A stretch of DNA of 64,000 bases, taken from assembly GCA_036960605.1 (NCBI GenBank), contig JBALXI010000018.1, positions 1-64,000 of the forward strand. Direction: 5' to 3'. Shown here piece after piece: positions 50,357 to 59,237 of the stretch (positions are counted from its first letter, which is position 1; each line of letters starts with the position of its first letter). The DNA is from Oleispira sp036960605 (GTDB lineage: Bacteria > Pseudomonadota > Gammaproteobacteria > Pseudomonadales > Oceanobacteraceae). Under the pieces are notes generated by a model. It was given only the letters and a program-made list of their open reading frames with translations. It was not told where the DNA came from and ran no database searches. A program made the translations under genes and the position numbers.

Positions 50357-50671
50357 TCAAGGCAATAACAAGGCGCCAGAATCTTGCAAGGGCAGCATAA
50401 CCTCCATTTCAATTGTTTCTGCATGCAGTAACTGCATTAAGTGGGCGAGTGATGCTTTCTTGGCCATGAGTTCATTTGAATTATGAGCATCTTCTGTTGT
50501 CTGCCAAAAATAGACCTCAACCCAGCGACCTTGACTGTCTTTGCTCAAAGATTGGAACAAAAATCCGGGTAGTATTTTAAGGTCAGGAAGCATGGCATTA
50601 ACAGCGGCCACCATTTGCTCATCCGTTACTTCAGCTTTGGCTTGCCAGCTCAGTATTTCAGTTACATACAT
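50357..50671 (-). CDS. Small dimeric alpha/beta-barrel (ABM-like) protein
   Basis: 104 residues with the fold rhythm of antibiotic-biosynthesis-monooxygenase-type proteins: MYVTEILSWQAKAEVTDEQMVAAVNAMLPDLKILPGFLFQSLSKDSQGRWVEVYFWQTTEDA. No catalytic signature. A divergent LysR gene begins 102 bp away and probably regulates it. Role unknown; family members often act on quinones or small aromatic metabolites. Confidence 0.8.
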   Translation of the reverse strand: MYVTEILSWQAKAEVTDEQMVAAVNAMLPDLKILPGFLFQSLSKDSQGRWVEVYFWQTTEDAHNSNELMAKKASLAHLMQLLHAETIEMEVMLPLQDSGALLLP

Positions 50672-50772
50672 ATCAATTACTCATCAAAATAAAGAAGTAG
50701 CTATGATATTCACTAATTAATAAGAGATAATCAGCCATATTAAGACTTCACTATTCTCAATATGGAACGAAT

Positions 50773-51639
50773 ATGAACAGCTTTGAGCGTGCCTCGCTAT
50801 TTTTATTGGTCGTAGATCAGGGCTCTTTGGCGGGTGCAGCTCGACAAAAGGGCATTAGTCCGTCGGTTGTCAGTAAAAGATTGGCTGAGTTAGAGCAAGT
50901 ATTAGGAGTGCAACTATTGCGTCGCACAACTCGACGTATGTCGTTAACGGAAGCGGGGGAGCAGTTCTACCAACAAATGCGACACCTTGATGGTCAATGG
51001 CAGAGTTTATTAGATGAAACCGCCAGTCTAGGCCAAGAAGCAAAAGGAGTATTAACCATTGCCGCACCTCAACCTGTGTTAACGCGTGTGCTATTAGCGG
51101 TAGTGAATGAATTTCAGCAACAAAACCCACAGATAGAAATAGTATTGCAAGCGGCTGATTATAATGACTTGCCTAGATCAGAAGCTGATATCACCCTTTG
51201 TCGACAACTTGAAACCTTAGACACAGCCACCACTATTGGTGTGCCTCTGTGTGATTATTCAAATAGCCTCTTTGCAGCCCCAGAATATTTAGAAAAGTCA
51301 GAGCCCAAAAATACTCAAGCATTAGTAGACTACGCTTGTTTAGCCTATGGCCTCACGAGCCCCAATACTTGGACATTTTCTAATGGTGAAAGCATTGCAG
51401 TTAACTCATCGTTACTGACCAATAATACCGAAGTCATTATTCAGTCAGCGATTGCAGCGCACGGCATTGCCTACATTCCAGCCATGATTATTCAGCAAGA
51501 GCTGGCAGACAAAAAGTTGCAGCCAATTTTACCCGAGGTAAAAAGTCGAAACTTTCAACTATGGGCTTATTACCAAAAACTAGACTATGTCCCGGTAAAA
51601 ATCAGAGTCTTTTTGGATTATTTGAAAACCGTATTTTAG
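50773..51639 (+). CDS. LysR-family regulator, divergent from ABM-like gene
   Basis: 288 residues. Winged helix-turn-helix (FLLVVDQGSLAGAARQKGISPSVVSKRLAELEQVLGVQLLRRTTRRMSLTEAG) and CrgA-type effector domain. It converges with the NADPH oxidoreductase gene, 3 bp between stops. Most likely target is the divergent ABM-like gene. Confidence 0.92.
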   Translation: MNSFERASLFLLVVDQGSLAGAARQKGISPSVVSKRLAELEQVLGVQLLRRTTRRMSLTEAGEQFYQQMRHLDGQWQSLLDETASLGQEAKGVLTIAAPQPVLTRVLLAVVNEFQQQNPQIEIVLQAADYNDLPRSEADITLCRQLETLDTATTIGVPLCDYSNSLFAAPEYLEKSEPKNTQALVDYACLAYGLTSPNTWTFSNGESIAVNSSLLTNNTEVIIQSAIAAHGIAYIPAMIIQQELADKKLQPILPEVKSRNFQLWAYYQKLDYVPVKIRVFLDYLKTVF

Positions 51640-51642
51640 CCA

Positions 51643-52566
51643 TTACCAACTCATTACAATTCGTCCGCGACGGCCTTTTTGTTGCAAGCGAGAAAAAGCC
51701 TCAAGGTAATCGGTAAACTTAAACTCTTTATCCACAGCGGCTTTGAGTTTACCTTCGTCTACCCAGTTAGCAATACGCGTTAGATTTTCAAAGTTACCAT
51801 GCATCACCATTAAATAACCGACTTGAGCATCTTCCGATTCGCCGCCATTTTCTGGGTTGGGTTCTGCCGGAATAAAAATGCCATTAGCGGGTAAAAGTTT
51901 TTTCATATCTGACAATGTTTGCTGATTGGTCAAATCCAAAATTACATCAAACTTTTCTGTGAGCTGCTTTATGTCTATCTGGTTGTAGTCATACACTTTA
52001 TCAGCACCATAAGACTGCAAATGTTCAGCTTGAGAATCTCCAGCAATGGCGGTGACATGAGCACCTAGAAGTTTAGCAATTTGAATACCTTGCAGCCCAA
52101 GCCCCCCAGCCGCACCGTTTATTAGTAACTTCATGCCAGCTTCAATCTTCCCCAGTTCTTGCAAAGCAACCAGCGTAGTGAGTGAACCAAGGGGTATCGC
52201 AGCCGCGTGTGAGAAATCCATATTGGCAGGCATTAACGCCATATAATCTTCATTAATTGCTATGTATTCCGCATGGCTTTTCCAGCCAGTAATCATATTC
52301 ACATAACCAAATACCCGGTCGCCACGTTTGAATCTCTTACCGTCAGACTCGACGATACCTGAGAACTCAAGACCAGATTGTACGTCTTTATCAACCCCAT
52401 ATTCAGAAAAATACTCATCGAAGCGACCCTCGGCACTCTCGGCATCATAAGGATTTACAGAGGCGCTTTTCACTCTAATCAAGACTTCATCTTGCTCAGG
52501 TAATGGGCGAGTTAGATTCTCTTTTAGTACAAACTTCTTATTACTATCAACAACTAAGCCTTTCAT
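51643..52566 (-). CDS. Zinc-independent MDR-type NADP-dependent oxidoreductase
   Basis: 307 residues of the medium-chain dehydrogenase superfamily, quinone-oxidoreductase branch. The N domain has VLIRVKSASVNPYDAESAEG and GLEFSGIV, the nucleotide motif is LLINGAAGGLGLQGIQIAKLLGAHV, and the end is RLQQKGRRGRIVMSW. No zinc ligands are present. It reduces quinones or enones with NADPH. A divergent TetR gene and two perfect-type palindromes in the promoter gap show tight local repression. Confidence 0.92.
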   Translation of the reverse strand: MKGLVVDSNKKFVLKENLTRPLPEQDEVLIRVKSASVNPYDAESAEGRFDEYFSEYGVDKDVQSGLEFSGIVESDGKRFKRGDRVFGYVNMITGWKSHAEYIAINEDYMALMPANMDFSHAAAIPLGSLTTLVALQELGKIEAGMKLLINGAAGGLGLQGIQIAKLLGAHVTAIAGDSQAEHLQSYGADKVYDYNQIDIKQLTEKFDVILDLTNQQTLSDMKKLLPANGIFIPAEPNPENGGESEDAQVGYLMVMHGNFENLTRIANWVDEGKLKAAVDKEFKFTDYLEAFSRLQQKGRRGRIVMSW

Positions 52567-52587
52567 TCTATCTCTCCAATAGTGTTT

Positions 52588-52603
52588 TAGGTCGCTCGAC
52601 CTA
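52588..52603. promoter_or_regulatory. TetR operator, site 1
   Basis: TAGGTCG and CGACCTA flank a 2-bp spacer, a perfect palindrome in the gap between the oxidoreductase and TetR genes. It lies 22 bp from the oxidoreductase start. Confidence 0.85.
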
Positions 52604-52610
52604 ATTAATA

Positions 52611-52626
52611 TAGGTCGGTTGACCTA
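52611..52626. promoter_or_regulatory. TetR operator, site 2
   Basis: TAGGTC and GACCTA flank 4 bp, a near copy of site 1 placed 23 bp away, so about two helical turns. Two dimers could bind on nearly the same face and repress both divergent genes. Confidence 0.85.
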
Positions 52627-52683
52627 GTGTGTCAATGGCTATATATTTAATGGCTTGAAATAATCGTATTGATAGAGAAAGTG

Positions 52684-53247
52684 ATGAGTACAAAAACAGA
52701 GCACATTTTGCAGTGCGCCATGACTATTTTGAAAGAGTCAGGTGATCAAGGTCTTACCATGAGAAAGATCGCAGAAGCCGCAGATATGCGTCTGAGTAAT
52801 GTGCAGTATTATTTCAAAACCAAAGAGTTGTTATTAGGTGCATTGCTAGAAGAGTTTTTATTAGACTATGCCCAATCGATGCAAGCGCTTGTATTACCAG
52901 ACAAGCTTGATGCCGAACAGAAATTGAAGCACTTAACCTTTCATATCTTAAATGATATTGAAAAAAGTGAGTGTGCGGTGGTATTCAAAGAAATCTGGGC
53001 AATTGCAGAACGTAATAGTGCAGTCAAAAAGGCAGCCGATGATTATTATGCCAAACTTCATCAAATGCTATTTGATGAGCTAAAACAAATTGCACCTAAT
53101 GAATGTAAAAGCCAGACGATTAATAATGCGGTCGCTATTTTACTGCCCTTTATCGAGGGCTACTGCATTACCTCTTCTAACCTGAAAGTCTCTAGTAAAA
53201 AGCTAGCCGAGCAGCTTGCACTCATATTGTATCGGCTAATAAATTAG
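52684..53247 (+). CDS. TetR-family repressor of the divergent oxidoreductase gene
   Basis: 187 residues from ATG 52684; a TTG 15 bp upstream is less likely. The helix-turn-helix is GLTMRKIAEAADMRLSNVQYYFKTKELLLGALL, typical of the QacR/RutR-like branch; the C domain is helical with IALNDIEK-type features and likely binds a small molecule. The doubled TAGGTC palindrome in the divergent gap is its obvious operator, so it should repress itself and the oxidoreductase. Confidence 0.93.
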   Translation: MSTKTEHILQCAMTILKESGDQGLTMRKIAEAADMRLSNVQYYFKTKELLLGALLEEFLLDYAQSMQALVLPDKLDAEQKLKHLTFHILNDIEKSECAVVFKEIWAIAERNSAVKKAADDYYAKLHQMLFDELKQIAPNECKSQTINNAVAILLPFIEGYCITSSNLKVSSKKLAEQLALILYRLIN

Positions 53248-53251
53248 ACCC

Positions 53252-54256
53252 TCAACGATAAGAAAATCGACTCCTATATTCCTGCATGGTTAAACCGGTT
53301 AGACGCTTAAATAAACGCCGAAATGATGTTGGGTCTTCGTACCCCGCATTCCAAATCAATGTGCTAATCGGTTTATTACTAGACTCTAAATTTATTTTAA
53401 CCTGCTCTACTCGAAAACGTTGTAAGTAAGAGAGCGGAGTTTCGCCTGTTGATTTTTTAAAGCGGCGAGAAAGTTGGCGTAATCCTATTCCTTCTTGGTC
53501 AGCAAAAATGGCGATATTTACGTCATTCTGAAAGTTAGACTCTAAATGATTTTGCAACTTTATGACCAGGGTATCGGAATGATTTTTGTCCGGTTTAAAT
53601 ATAGCAAAACGACTTTGCAAATCTAAATTCATTTCTATCATCATGAGCTTAGCGGTTGCTAAAGCCAATTCACGGCTATGAAAGCGAGAAATAAGATAGA
53701 GTACTAATTGAGTAACGGCCATGGCTCCTCCTGCGCTAATAATGTCGCCATGATCCAATAGTAACTGTTTGGTATCGAACAACTCATTCGGAAACAATTC
53801 GCGCGCCGCTTCTGCAGAAGCCCAATGACAGGTTAACGCTCTGCCGTTGGCGATATTGGAAGACGCTAAAATAAAATTACCGGTGCAAATACTAGCGACG
53901 GTTGTTCCTTCCTTATGCCATTGCTCAAGAGTCAAAAACAAACGATTCATTTTCGCTAACAAGCTTTGAGAATGCTGGCTTGATAATACTGATTCAAAAG
54001 CGCCGGGCAAAATAATAAGATCCGGTCTTTTACAATCTTGGATACGAGTAATAGAACTGATTTCGCTGCCGTTGTAGGCCTGTACTTTCGTTGTAAGTCC
54101 CATTAGCTGATAGCTAAATAAGGGCTCTTCAGTATCAAAATAGTGCTTTAAAGCATAGTTGGCCGCAATGATTAGGTCGATCGCACTGAATACACTCGAC
54201 GCTTGGCACCTTTCATTAACAATAATGCCTATCTTAATTCTGGCGGGCTTGATCAT
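53252..54256 (-). CDS. GlxA-type AraC regulator with DJ-1/PfpI domain
   Basis: 334 residues from the ATG at 54256, preceded by AAGG; a more upstream ATG (54313) is possible. The N domain is DJ-1/PfpI-like (IKIGIIVNERCQASSVFSAIDL, LIILPGAFES, SICTGNFILASSNIANGRALTCHW); the C domain is an AraC helix-turn-helix pair (IAIFADQEGIGLRQLSRRFKKSTGETPLSYLQRFRVEQVK, NAGYEDPTSFRRLFKRLTGLTMQEYR). GlxA-type regulators often control quaternary-amine or unknown catabolic genes. The divergent SnoaL/DUF3237 pair, starting 120 bp away, is the probable target. Confidence 0.92.
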   Translation of the reverse strand: MIKPARIKIGIIVNERCQASSVFSAIDLIIAANYALKHYFDTEEPLFSYQLMGLTTKVQAYNGSEISSITRIQDCKRPDLIILPGAFESVLSSQHSQSLLAKMNRLFLTLEQWHKEGTTVASICTGNFILASSNIANGRALTCHWASAEAARELFPNELFDTKQLLLDHGDIISAGGAMAVTQLVLYLISRFHSRELALATAKLMMIEMNLDLQSRFAIFKPDKNHSDTLVIKLQNHLESNFQNDVNIAIFADQEGIGLRQLSRRFKKSTGETPLSYLQRFRVEQVKINLESSNKPISTLIWNAGYEDPTSFRRLFKRLTGLTMQEYRSRFSYR

Positions 54257-54376
54257 AGCAATACCTTGACTGATGGTGTCCAAATGGACCTTAAAGAGGT
54301 CTAACGAGACCATTATTATTCTTTACTTAAAGGCTTACTCTGTCAACACATCAATGGTTGAAGGAAAGCATTCATA

Positions 54377-54853
54377 ATGAATAATCAGACCCAGAAGTTA
54401 GCGCTAGCGACTGAGCTAGCCAGCGTTAAAAGCGATCAAAATATATTGGCTGCGCTGTCCATCTATCATCCCAATGCCGAGATGATTGCCCCCAGTTTTG
54501 ATGCGATTGCCAAAGGAAGTACAGAAATAGAACATCAGCTGAATCTCTTTTTTAGCTTATTTCCTGATTACAGTGTCGAGCTTGAAGAGTACGCTTTTAA
54601 TGACAATGTGATGCTTGCGACGGGGCAGGTATCGCTCTCGGTTCAGTTGCCTGAAAAGACAACGCCTCGCATTAAACTGCCTGTTTTTATGGAACTACAT
54701 TTTTTTGAAAATCGTATCAGCAAAGAAATTTTTAATCTGGATGTCGGAATGATCTGTCGAAAATCAGGCGTTAGCCGAGAAGAAATTCAGCAGGCACTCG
54801 CAACGTATCATGAGTCGAAAAAAGACAGAAAAAACGAATGGGCAGGAGATTAA
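54377..54853 (+). CDS. SnoaL-like polyketide-cyclase-fold protein
   Basis: 158 residues of NTF2/SnoaL type: NILAALSIYHPNAEMIAPSFDAIAKGSTEIEHQLNLFFSLFPDYSVELEEYAFNDN, then VMLATGQVSLSVQL and VFMELHFFENRI. Such proteins bind or convert small hydrophobic molecules. Its stop is 3 bp before the DUF3237 gene start, so both are coexpressed under the divergent GlxA-type regulator. Confidence 0.85.
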   Translation: MNNQTQKLALATELASVKSDQNILAALSIYHPNAEMIAPSFDAIAKGSTEIEHQLNLFFSLFPDYSVELEEYAFNDNVMLATGQVSLSVQLPEKTTPRIKLPVFMELHFFENRISKEIFNLDVGMICRKSGVSREEIQQALATYHESKKDRKNEWAGD

Positions 54854-54856
54854 GTG

Positions 54857-55336
54857 ATGACGACCAATAACCAAACCATCAGAACAGAAGCTTTATTCGA
54901 CATGCATGTAACATTGAAAGAGCCTTTGAATATAGGCGCATCGCATGTTGGGCATCGTATAATATTTGATGTTGAAAGCGGATTTTTTACAGGCGAAAAA
55001 CTGAAAGGGAACCTTAAAGCCAGTGGTGGAGATTGGTTATTAATGCATCCTGATGGCACTTATACACTGGATGTAAGAGTCTGCCTGGAAACCGATGATG
55101 GTGCCCTTATTTATATGAGCTACAAAGGCCGCTGGGTAATTCCTGATCATCTAAAGCAGAAGGTTCTATCCAATGAAACCTGTGCAGAGGTCGACCCAGA
55201 TGAATATTACCAACGTAATCTCATTTTATTTGAAGTCGCCGATAAGCGTTACCAATGGCTTAATAATATCGTTGCCGTATCGCAAGGCTATCGAACACCT
55301 GTGGGCATATCATATCGCGTAATGGCTGTATTGTAG
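54857..55336 (+). CDS. DUF3237 family protein
   Basis: 159 residues from ATG 54857 (GTG at 54854 is alternative). The DUF3237 pattern is clear: EALFDMHVTLKEPLNIGAS, GGDWLLMHPDGTYTLDVRVCLETDDGALIYMSYKGR, and LILFEVADKRYQWLNNIVAVSQGYRTP. Function unknown; family members are found beside catabolic and polyketide-type genes. Cotranscribed with the SnoaL-like gene. A hairpin (55343-55374) follows. Confidence 0.9.
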   Translation: MTTNNQTIRTEALFDMHVTLKEPLNIGASHVGHRIIFDVESGFFTGEKLKGNLKASGGDWLLMHPDGTYTLDVRVCLETDDGALIYMSYKGRWVIPDHLKQKVLSNETCAEVDPDEYYQRNLILFEVADKRYQWLNNIVAVSQGYRTPVGISYRVMAVL

Positions 55337-55342
55337 GTTTAA

Positions 55343-55374
55343 CAGCCCGGTATCAGCACTTAAATGCCGGGCTG
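55343..55374. terminator. GC-rich hairpin between convergent genes
   Basis: CAGCCCGGTAT pairs with ATGCCGGGCTG (10 of 11) around a 10-nt loop. The T tract is poor, so termination may be weak; placement between convergent genes supports a terminator role for both. Confidence 0.65.
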
Positions 55375-55383
55375 CGTTAACGA

Positions 55384-56145
55384 TTAAGACCAGCGAACTT
55401 GATTCATACCACCGTCGGCTTGAATTTCACTACCATACATATACGACGAATCATCCGAGGCTAAAAATAGCGCAGTTTTGGCCATCTCGCTGCTATTGCC
55501 AACACGAGCAGCGGGTAATTTATTAGCAAACATATCCCACACTTCGCTCACTTCTTCTTCGCTTAAACCTCTGTTCGCATGTATCGGAGTATCCACCGGT
55601 CCTGGGCTTAATACATTCACTCTGGCACCGACTTTTACCAATTCCGGCGTGAAAGAACGCGCCAAAGAACGAACCGCTGCTTTACTAGCATTATAAAGCG
55701 AAGCACCCTCCATCCCCATTTCGTTCAGGCAAGACGAAACCAAAATCACCGATGCGCCTTTTGATAAATACGGCAGGGCGTATTTAACGGTGAAAAAGGT
55801 GCCTTTGAAATTGACGTTATTAATGAATTCAAACTGCGCTTCATCGGTCGCTTCTAGCAAGCTTGGGCTGAAGATACCTGCCGATGCAAAAACGATGTCT
55901 AAGCGGCCAAATTGCTTATTCACATTTTCGAATAATGATTTGATACTTTCTAAATCCGTCACATCGCCAATATAGCCCGTCGCGTTATGGCCAATATCAG
56001 CAAGGGCTTTATCCAGCTTTTCTTGGCTGCGAGCGAGTAATACAACTTGCGCGCCTTGGCTGGCATATTCCTTTGCAGTCGCTAGGCCAATGCCACTATT
56101 ACCACCGGTGATAACAGCCACTTTATTCTGTAATCGAGTATTCAT
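55384..56145 (-). CDS. Short-chain dehydrogenase/reductase
   Basis: 253 residues, classical SDR: VITGGNSGIGLATAK, FASAGIFSPS, Ser in VILVSSCLNE, YNASKAAVRSLARSF and the C-terminal GSEIQADGGMNQV. Oxidises or reduces an unknown alcohol/ketone with NAD(P). A LysR gene is divergent with a gap of 127 bp that contains two CCATTTTAGA copies, likely part of the regulator's binding region. Confidence 0.92.
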   Translation of the reverse strand: MNTRLQNKVAVITGGNSGIGLATAKEYASQGAQVVLLARSQEKLDKALADIGHNATGYIGDVTDLESIKSLFENVNKQFGRLDIVFASAGIFSPSLLEATDEAQFEFINNVNFKGTFFTVKYALPYLSKGASVILVSSCLNEMGMEGASLYNASKAAVRSLARSFTPELVKVGARVNVLSPGPVDTPIHANRGLSEEEVSEVWDMFANKLPAARVGNSSEMAKTALFLASDDSSYMYGSEIQADGGMNQVRWS

Positions 56146-56272
56146 TTTGTATCCTGAGTTTCACTTGTTGGGTTAAGCTGCCATTATTGAAGTTCCAGAT
56201 TGATAGATAAATACCCATTTTAGACTAGTAAACATTCCATTTTAGAATGAACAAGAATTGAAAGGAGTGACC

Positions 56273-57175
56273 TTGGACAGATTTTCAGCCATGCAAATTT
56301 TTGTGCGCATAGTGCAGTTAGGTAGCTTTACCGCGGTGGCCAATGAAATGGCCATGACACAATCAGCTGTCAGTAAAAAAATCGCCGCGTTAGAAGATAC
56401 CCTCGCAGCTAAGCTACTAAATCGCAGCAGTCGTAAGGTTGTATTGACCGAAGTTGGCAGTAACTATTTTGAACATTGTCTATCGATATTAGCGGAAGTA
56501 GAAGAGGCTGAATCTCAGGCCAGCGAATATACGCTCAAGCCGAAAGGCTTATTAAAAGTTAACGTGCCGCTATCGTTTGGGCAGTTACACGTTATGCCGC
56601 ACCTGCCAAAATTTATGCGAATGTATCCTGACATTCAGTTGGATCTCACCTTATTAGATCGACGTACCGACATTATTACAGAAGGTGTAGATGTGGCGAT
56701 TCGAATTGGAGAGTTAAATGACTCTAGTCTAGTCGCAAAAAAATTGGGTATTACACGACGAGCGCTAGTCGCCAGTCCTGAATATTTAAAGCAACGAGGC
56801 ATGCCCACATCGTTGGAAGAACTAAAGCAGCACAACTGCTTAGTGAACTCACATCATGCCAGTATCGATACTTGGTACTTTCATTATCAAAAAAAAGAGG
56901 TGACGGTTCAGGTTAATGGCTCCATGCGAGCGAATACCGGTTACGCATTAAAAGACTGGGCAATCGCCGACATGGGTATCACGATATTGCCCACCTGGTT
57001 AATTGCAGATGAGTTAGAAAATGGATGCTTGGTTGAAGTGTTGTCTGATTATGTACCGACGGTTTTTCCTATTAATGCGCTGTATCCACAGAAACATTAC
57101 ATGCCGTTAAAAGTACGATGTTTTGAAAAATTCTTTCGCGAAATTTTTGCAAGCGAAGCAGAGATTTGTGGCTAG
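56273..57175 (+). CDS. LysR-family regulator, divergent from SDR gene
   Basis: 300 residues if translation begins at TTG 56273, which has an AAAGGAG ribosome binding site at ideal distance; a TTG at 56258 and GTG at 56267 are less suited. Winged helix-turn-helix (FVRIVQLGSFTAVANEMAMTQSAVSKKIAALEDTLAAKLLNRSSRKVVLTEVG) and effector domain with DVAIRIGELNDSSLVAKKL. It probably regulates the divergent dehydrogenase gene. Confidence 0.92.
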   Translation: MDRFSAMQIFVRIVQLGSFTAVANEMAMTQSAVSKKIAALEDTLAAKLLNRSSRKVVLTEVGSNYFEHCLSILAEVEEAESQASEYTLKPKGLLKVNVPLSFGQLHVMPHLPKFMRMYPDIQLDLTLLDRRTDIITEGVDVAIRIGELNDSSLVAKKLGITRRALVASPEYLKQRGMPTSLEELKQHNCLVNSHHASIDTWYFHYQKKEVTVQVNGSMRANTGYALKDWAIADMGITILPTWLIADELENGCLVEVLSDYVPTVFPINALYPQKHYMPLKVRCFEKFFREIFASEAEICG

Positions 57176-57190
57176 CGTCGAATTAAAGCA

Positions 57191-58102
57191 TTAGAGCAAG
57201 TGAGTTATCCAGCGGCGAAATAATTCGACATTGTCTTGCTCTAAGCGTTGGCTACTATTAATTTTCAATGAAAGCGCTACCAGATAATACGCATAACTCA
57301 GCTCAATAGTATGCGGCGCCGCAACGACTAATTTGCCACTTTTCAAATCGTCAGCCACCAGTAAGCTGCGGCCAAGAGCAATACCTTGTCCCCCTTGCGC
57401 CGCCTGTAAGGTGAAGTTAGACGATTCAAAACTAAGACCTCTAAGCGGTGCATTGCATTCAATTCCTTGTTGTTCAAACCAAACCTTCCAGCCGGGGTAG
57501 TCGGGTAATGAATCAACCATGCCTTGGTCGTGTAGTAAATTACACTGCTGTAGATTGATCGCATCAGCAATGTTATGCCTTGCCAAATATTCTGGGCTGC
57601 ACACAGGAATTAAATATTCATCACTAAGTTTTTCAACCTGATATTCGGGATAGTTACCATCGCCATAACGAATCGCAATATCAATTTCCTCTTGCTCTAA
57701 CGACAAGCGTCGCGTGCTCGTGCCCATTAATAAGTCAATTTCAGGATGTGCTAACTGAAAGTCTGCCAAGCGTGGCAATAACCACCGGCCCGCAAAAGAA
57801 GGGGATGTATTAATGCGCAGTTTATTGTCCTGTGAATTATTCTTCGCTCGATTCACCGCGTGATGAATGCCATTAAAACCTTCGACCAGAGCGGGCAATA
57901 ATTGTTGCCCTAATTGAGTCAGCTTCACTTTACGGGTTTCACGAATAAAAAGATCAGCACCCAAGTAAGCTTCTAAATCTTTAATCTGATGACTCACAGC
58001 CGCAGGCGTTACGTTTAAGGCTTCGGCTGCTTGTTTGAAACTGAGTCGTTGGCCAGCCTTCTCAAAACATTGCAGAGCGTTCAATAGCTGAATCTTGGCC
58101 AT
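57191..58102 (-). CDS. LysR-family regulator, GcvA-like
   Basis: 303 residues from the ATG at 58102 (an ATG two codons upstream is equally open). The winged helix-turn-helix is of the GcvA/AmpR branch: LNALQCFEKAGQRLSFKQAAEALNVTPAAVSHQIKDLEAYLGADLFIRETRKVKLTQLG; the effector domain has TSPSFAGRWLLPRLADFQLAHPEIDLL. It faces the peroxiredoxin-like gene divergently (209 bp) and may control it. Confidence 0.92.
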   Translation of the reverse strand: MAKIQLLNALQCFEKAGQRLSFKQAAEALNVTPAAVSHQIKDLEAYLGADLFIRETRKVKLTQLGQQLLPALVEGFNGIHHAVNRAKNNSQDNKLRINTSPSFAGRWLLPRLADFQLAHPEIDLLMGTSTRRLSLEQEEIDIAIRYGDGNYPEYQVEKLSDEYLIPVCSPEYLARHNIADAINLQQCNLLHDQGMVDSLPDYPGWKVWFEQQGIECNAPLRGLSFESSNFTLQAAQGGQGIALGRSLLVADDLKSGKLVVAAPHTIELSYAYYLVALSLKINSSQRLEQDNVELFRRWITHLL

Positions 58103-58311
58103 AAGCATCCATATGAATCATCGAGGTGAAGGATTATTGTAAATAAGTTCAATTTCAATAGATTACTATTTCTAATCTATTGGCTAAATAATAGTCGTTT
58201 GTAGATGCTAGTGAAAGGGCTTTAAATGAATTTAAGGATTTATTGCTAGGTTTTATAGTTAAGAAAATCTATTCATTAATGCCGTCATTCATTTATCGCA
58301 TCGAGGTATTT

Positions 58312-59235
58312 ATGCCAACATTACAGGCTCAATCACAGACTAGCTCTCATTCGAAGGGGACCACGAAAGCCGCAGCACGACCGGGTGCAGGCATTAACAA
58401 GGTGAAGTCCCTATTCATCGGTGCCTACATGCCCTTTGCGATGTCTAGCGCGGGTTATGCAGGCTACATGATCGCTCAAGGGCATACGATGTGGCTTAGC
58501 GTTCTACTCACCACCTTACCCATTACTTTGTTTTTAATGGCCGCAATGGCGCTTAAATCGTTTGCTCGCACAAGCAAACACCTACCTGTGATTAGTTTAT
58601 TGGGTGCATCGGGAATTGGGTATGCAGAATGGTTGTTGATAAACGAGCAGGCTCCAGCTCTGCTATTAGTTTGGAGTATTGCAGCCTTCGTTTTGTTTCA
58701 AATGTATAACTACTGGTATTCATCATTAGGTCGCAGCATCAGCAATAACATATCAGTAGGGCATAAGCTGCCTGATTTTAATCTAACCGATATTGCTGGC
58801 GAAACTGTAAACAGCAGCAGCTTTCAAGGTAAGCAAACTCTGTTTATGTTTTACCGTGGTAACTGGTGCCCATTATGTATGGCACAAATAAAAGAAGTCG
58901 CTAAGCATTATCAACAGATCGCTAAAGGCGGTACAGAGATTGTTTTAATCAGCCCGCAACCTCATAGCAATACCCAAAGCATTGCGAAAAAGTTTGATGT
59001 GCCGTTTAACTTCATGACCGACACCAATAATGCCGCCGCACAAATACTTAACATCGCGATGGCGAATGGCTTACCCGCAGGAATGGAAATGTTGGGCTAC
59101 GACAGCGATACGGTTTACCCAACGGTTATAATTACCGATACAAAAGGTATGATTAGATTTGTCGATCAAACCGATAACTACCGTATCCGTCCAGAGCCAA
59201 AAACTTTTATGCCGTACTTAATGGCGGGTAATTAG
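58312..59235 (+). CDS. Membrane-anchored peroxiredoxin-like (AhpC/TSA) protein
   Basis: 307 residues from ATG 58312, chosen for its GAGGT ribosome binding site. About four membrane helices occupy residues 35-145, followed by a thioredoxin-fold AhpC/TSA domain beginning VGHKLPDFNLTDIAGETV, with the active-site motif MFYRGNWCPLCMAQIKEV and PTVIITDTKGMIRFVDQTDNYRIRP. The CPLC pair suggests a thiol peroxidase or disulfide reductase on one face of the membrane. Fusion of this domain to a four-helix membrane part is uncommon. It probably forms an operon with a 42-codon membrane peptide gene 2 bp downstream. Confidence 0.88.
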   Translation: MPTLQAQSQTSSHSKGTTKAAARPGAGINKVKSLFIGAYMPFAMSSAGYAGYMIAQGHTMWLSVLLTTLPITLFLMAAMALKSFARTSKHLPVISLLGASGIGYAEWLLINEQAPALLLVWSIAAFVLFQMYNYWYSSLGRSISNNISVGHKLPDFNLTDIAGETVNSSSFQGKQTLFMFYRGNWCPLCMAQIKEVAKHYQQIAKGGTEIVLISPQPHSNTQSIAKKFDVPFNFMTDTNNAAAQILNIAMANGLPAGMEMLGYDSDTVYPTVIITDTKGMIRFVDQTDNYRIRPEPKTFMPYLMAGN

Positions 59236-59237
59236 TT

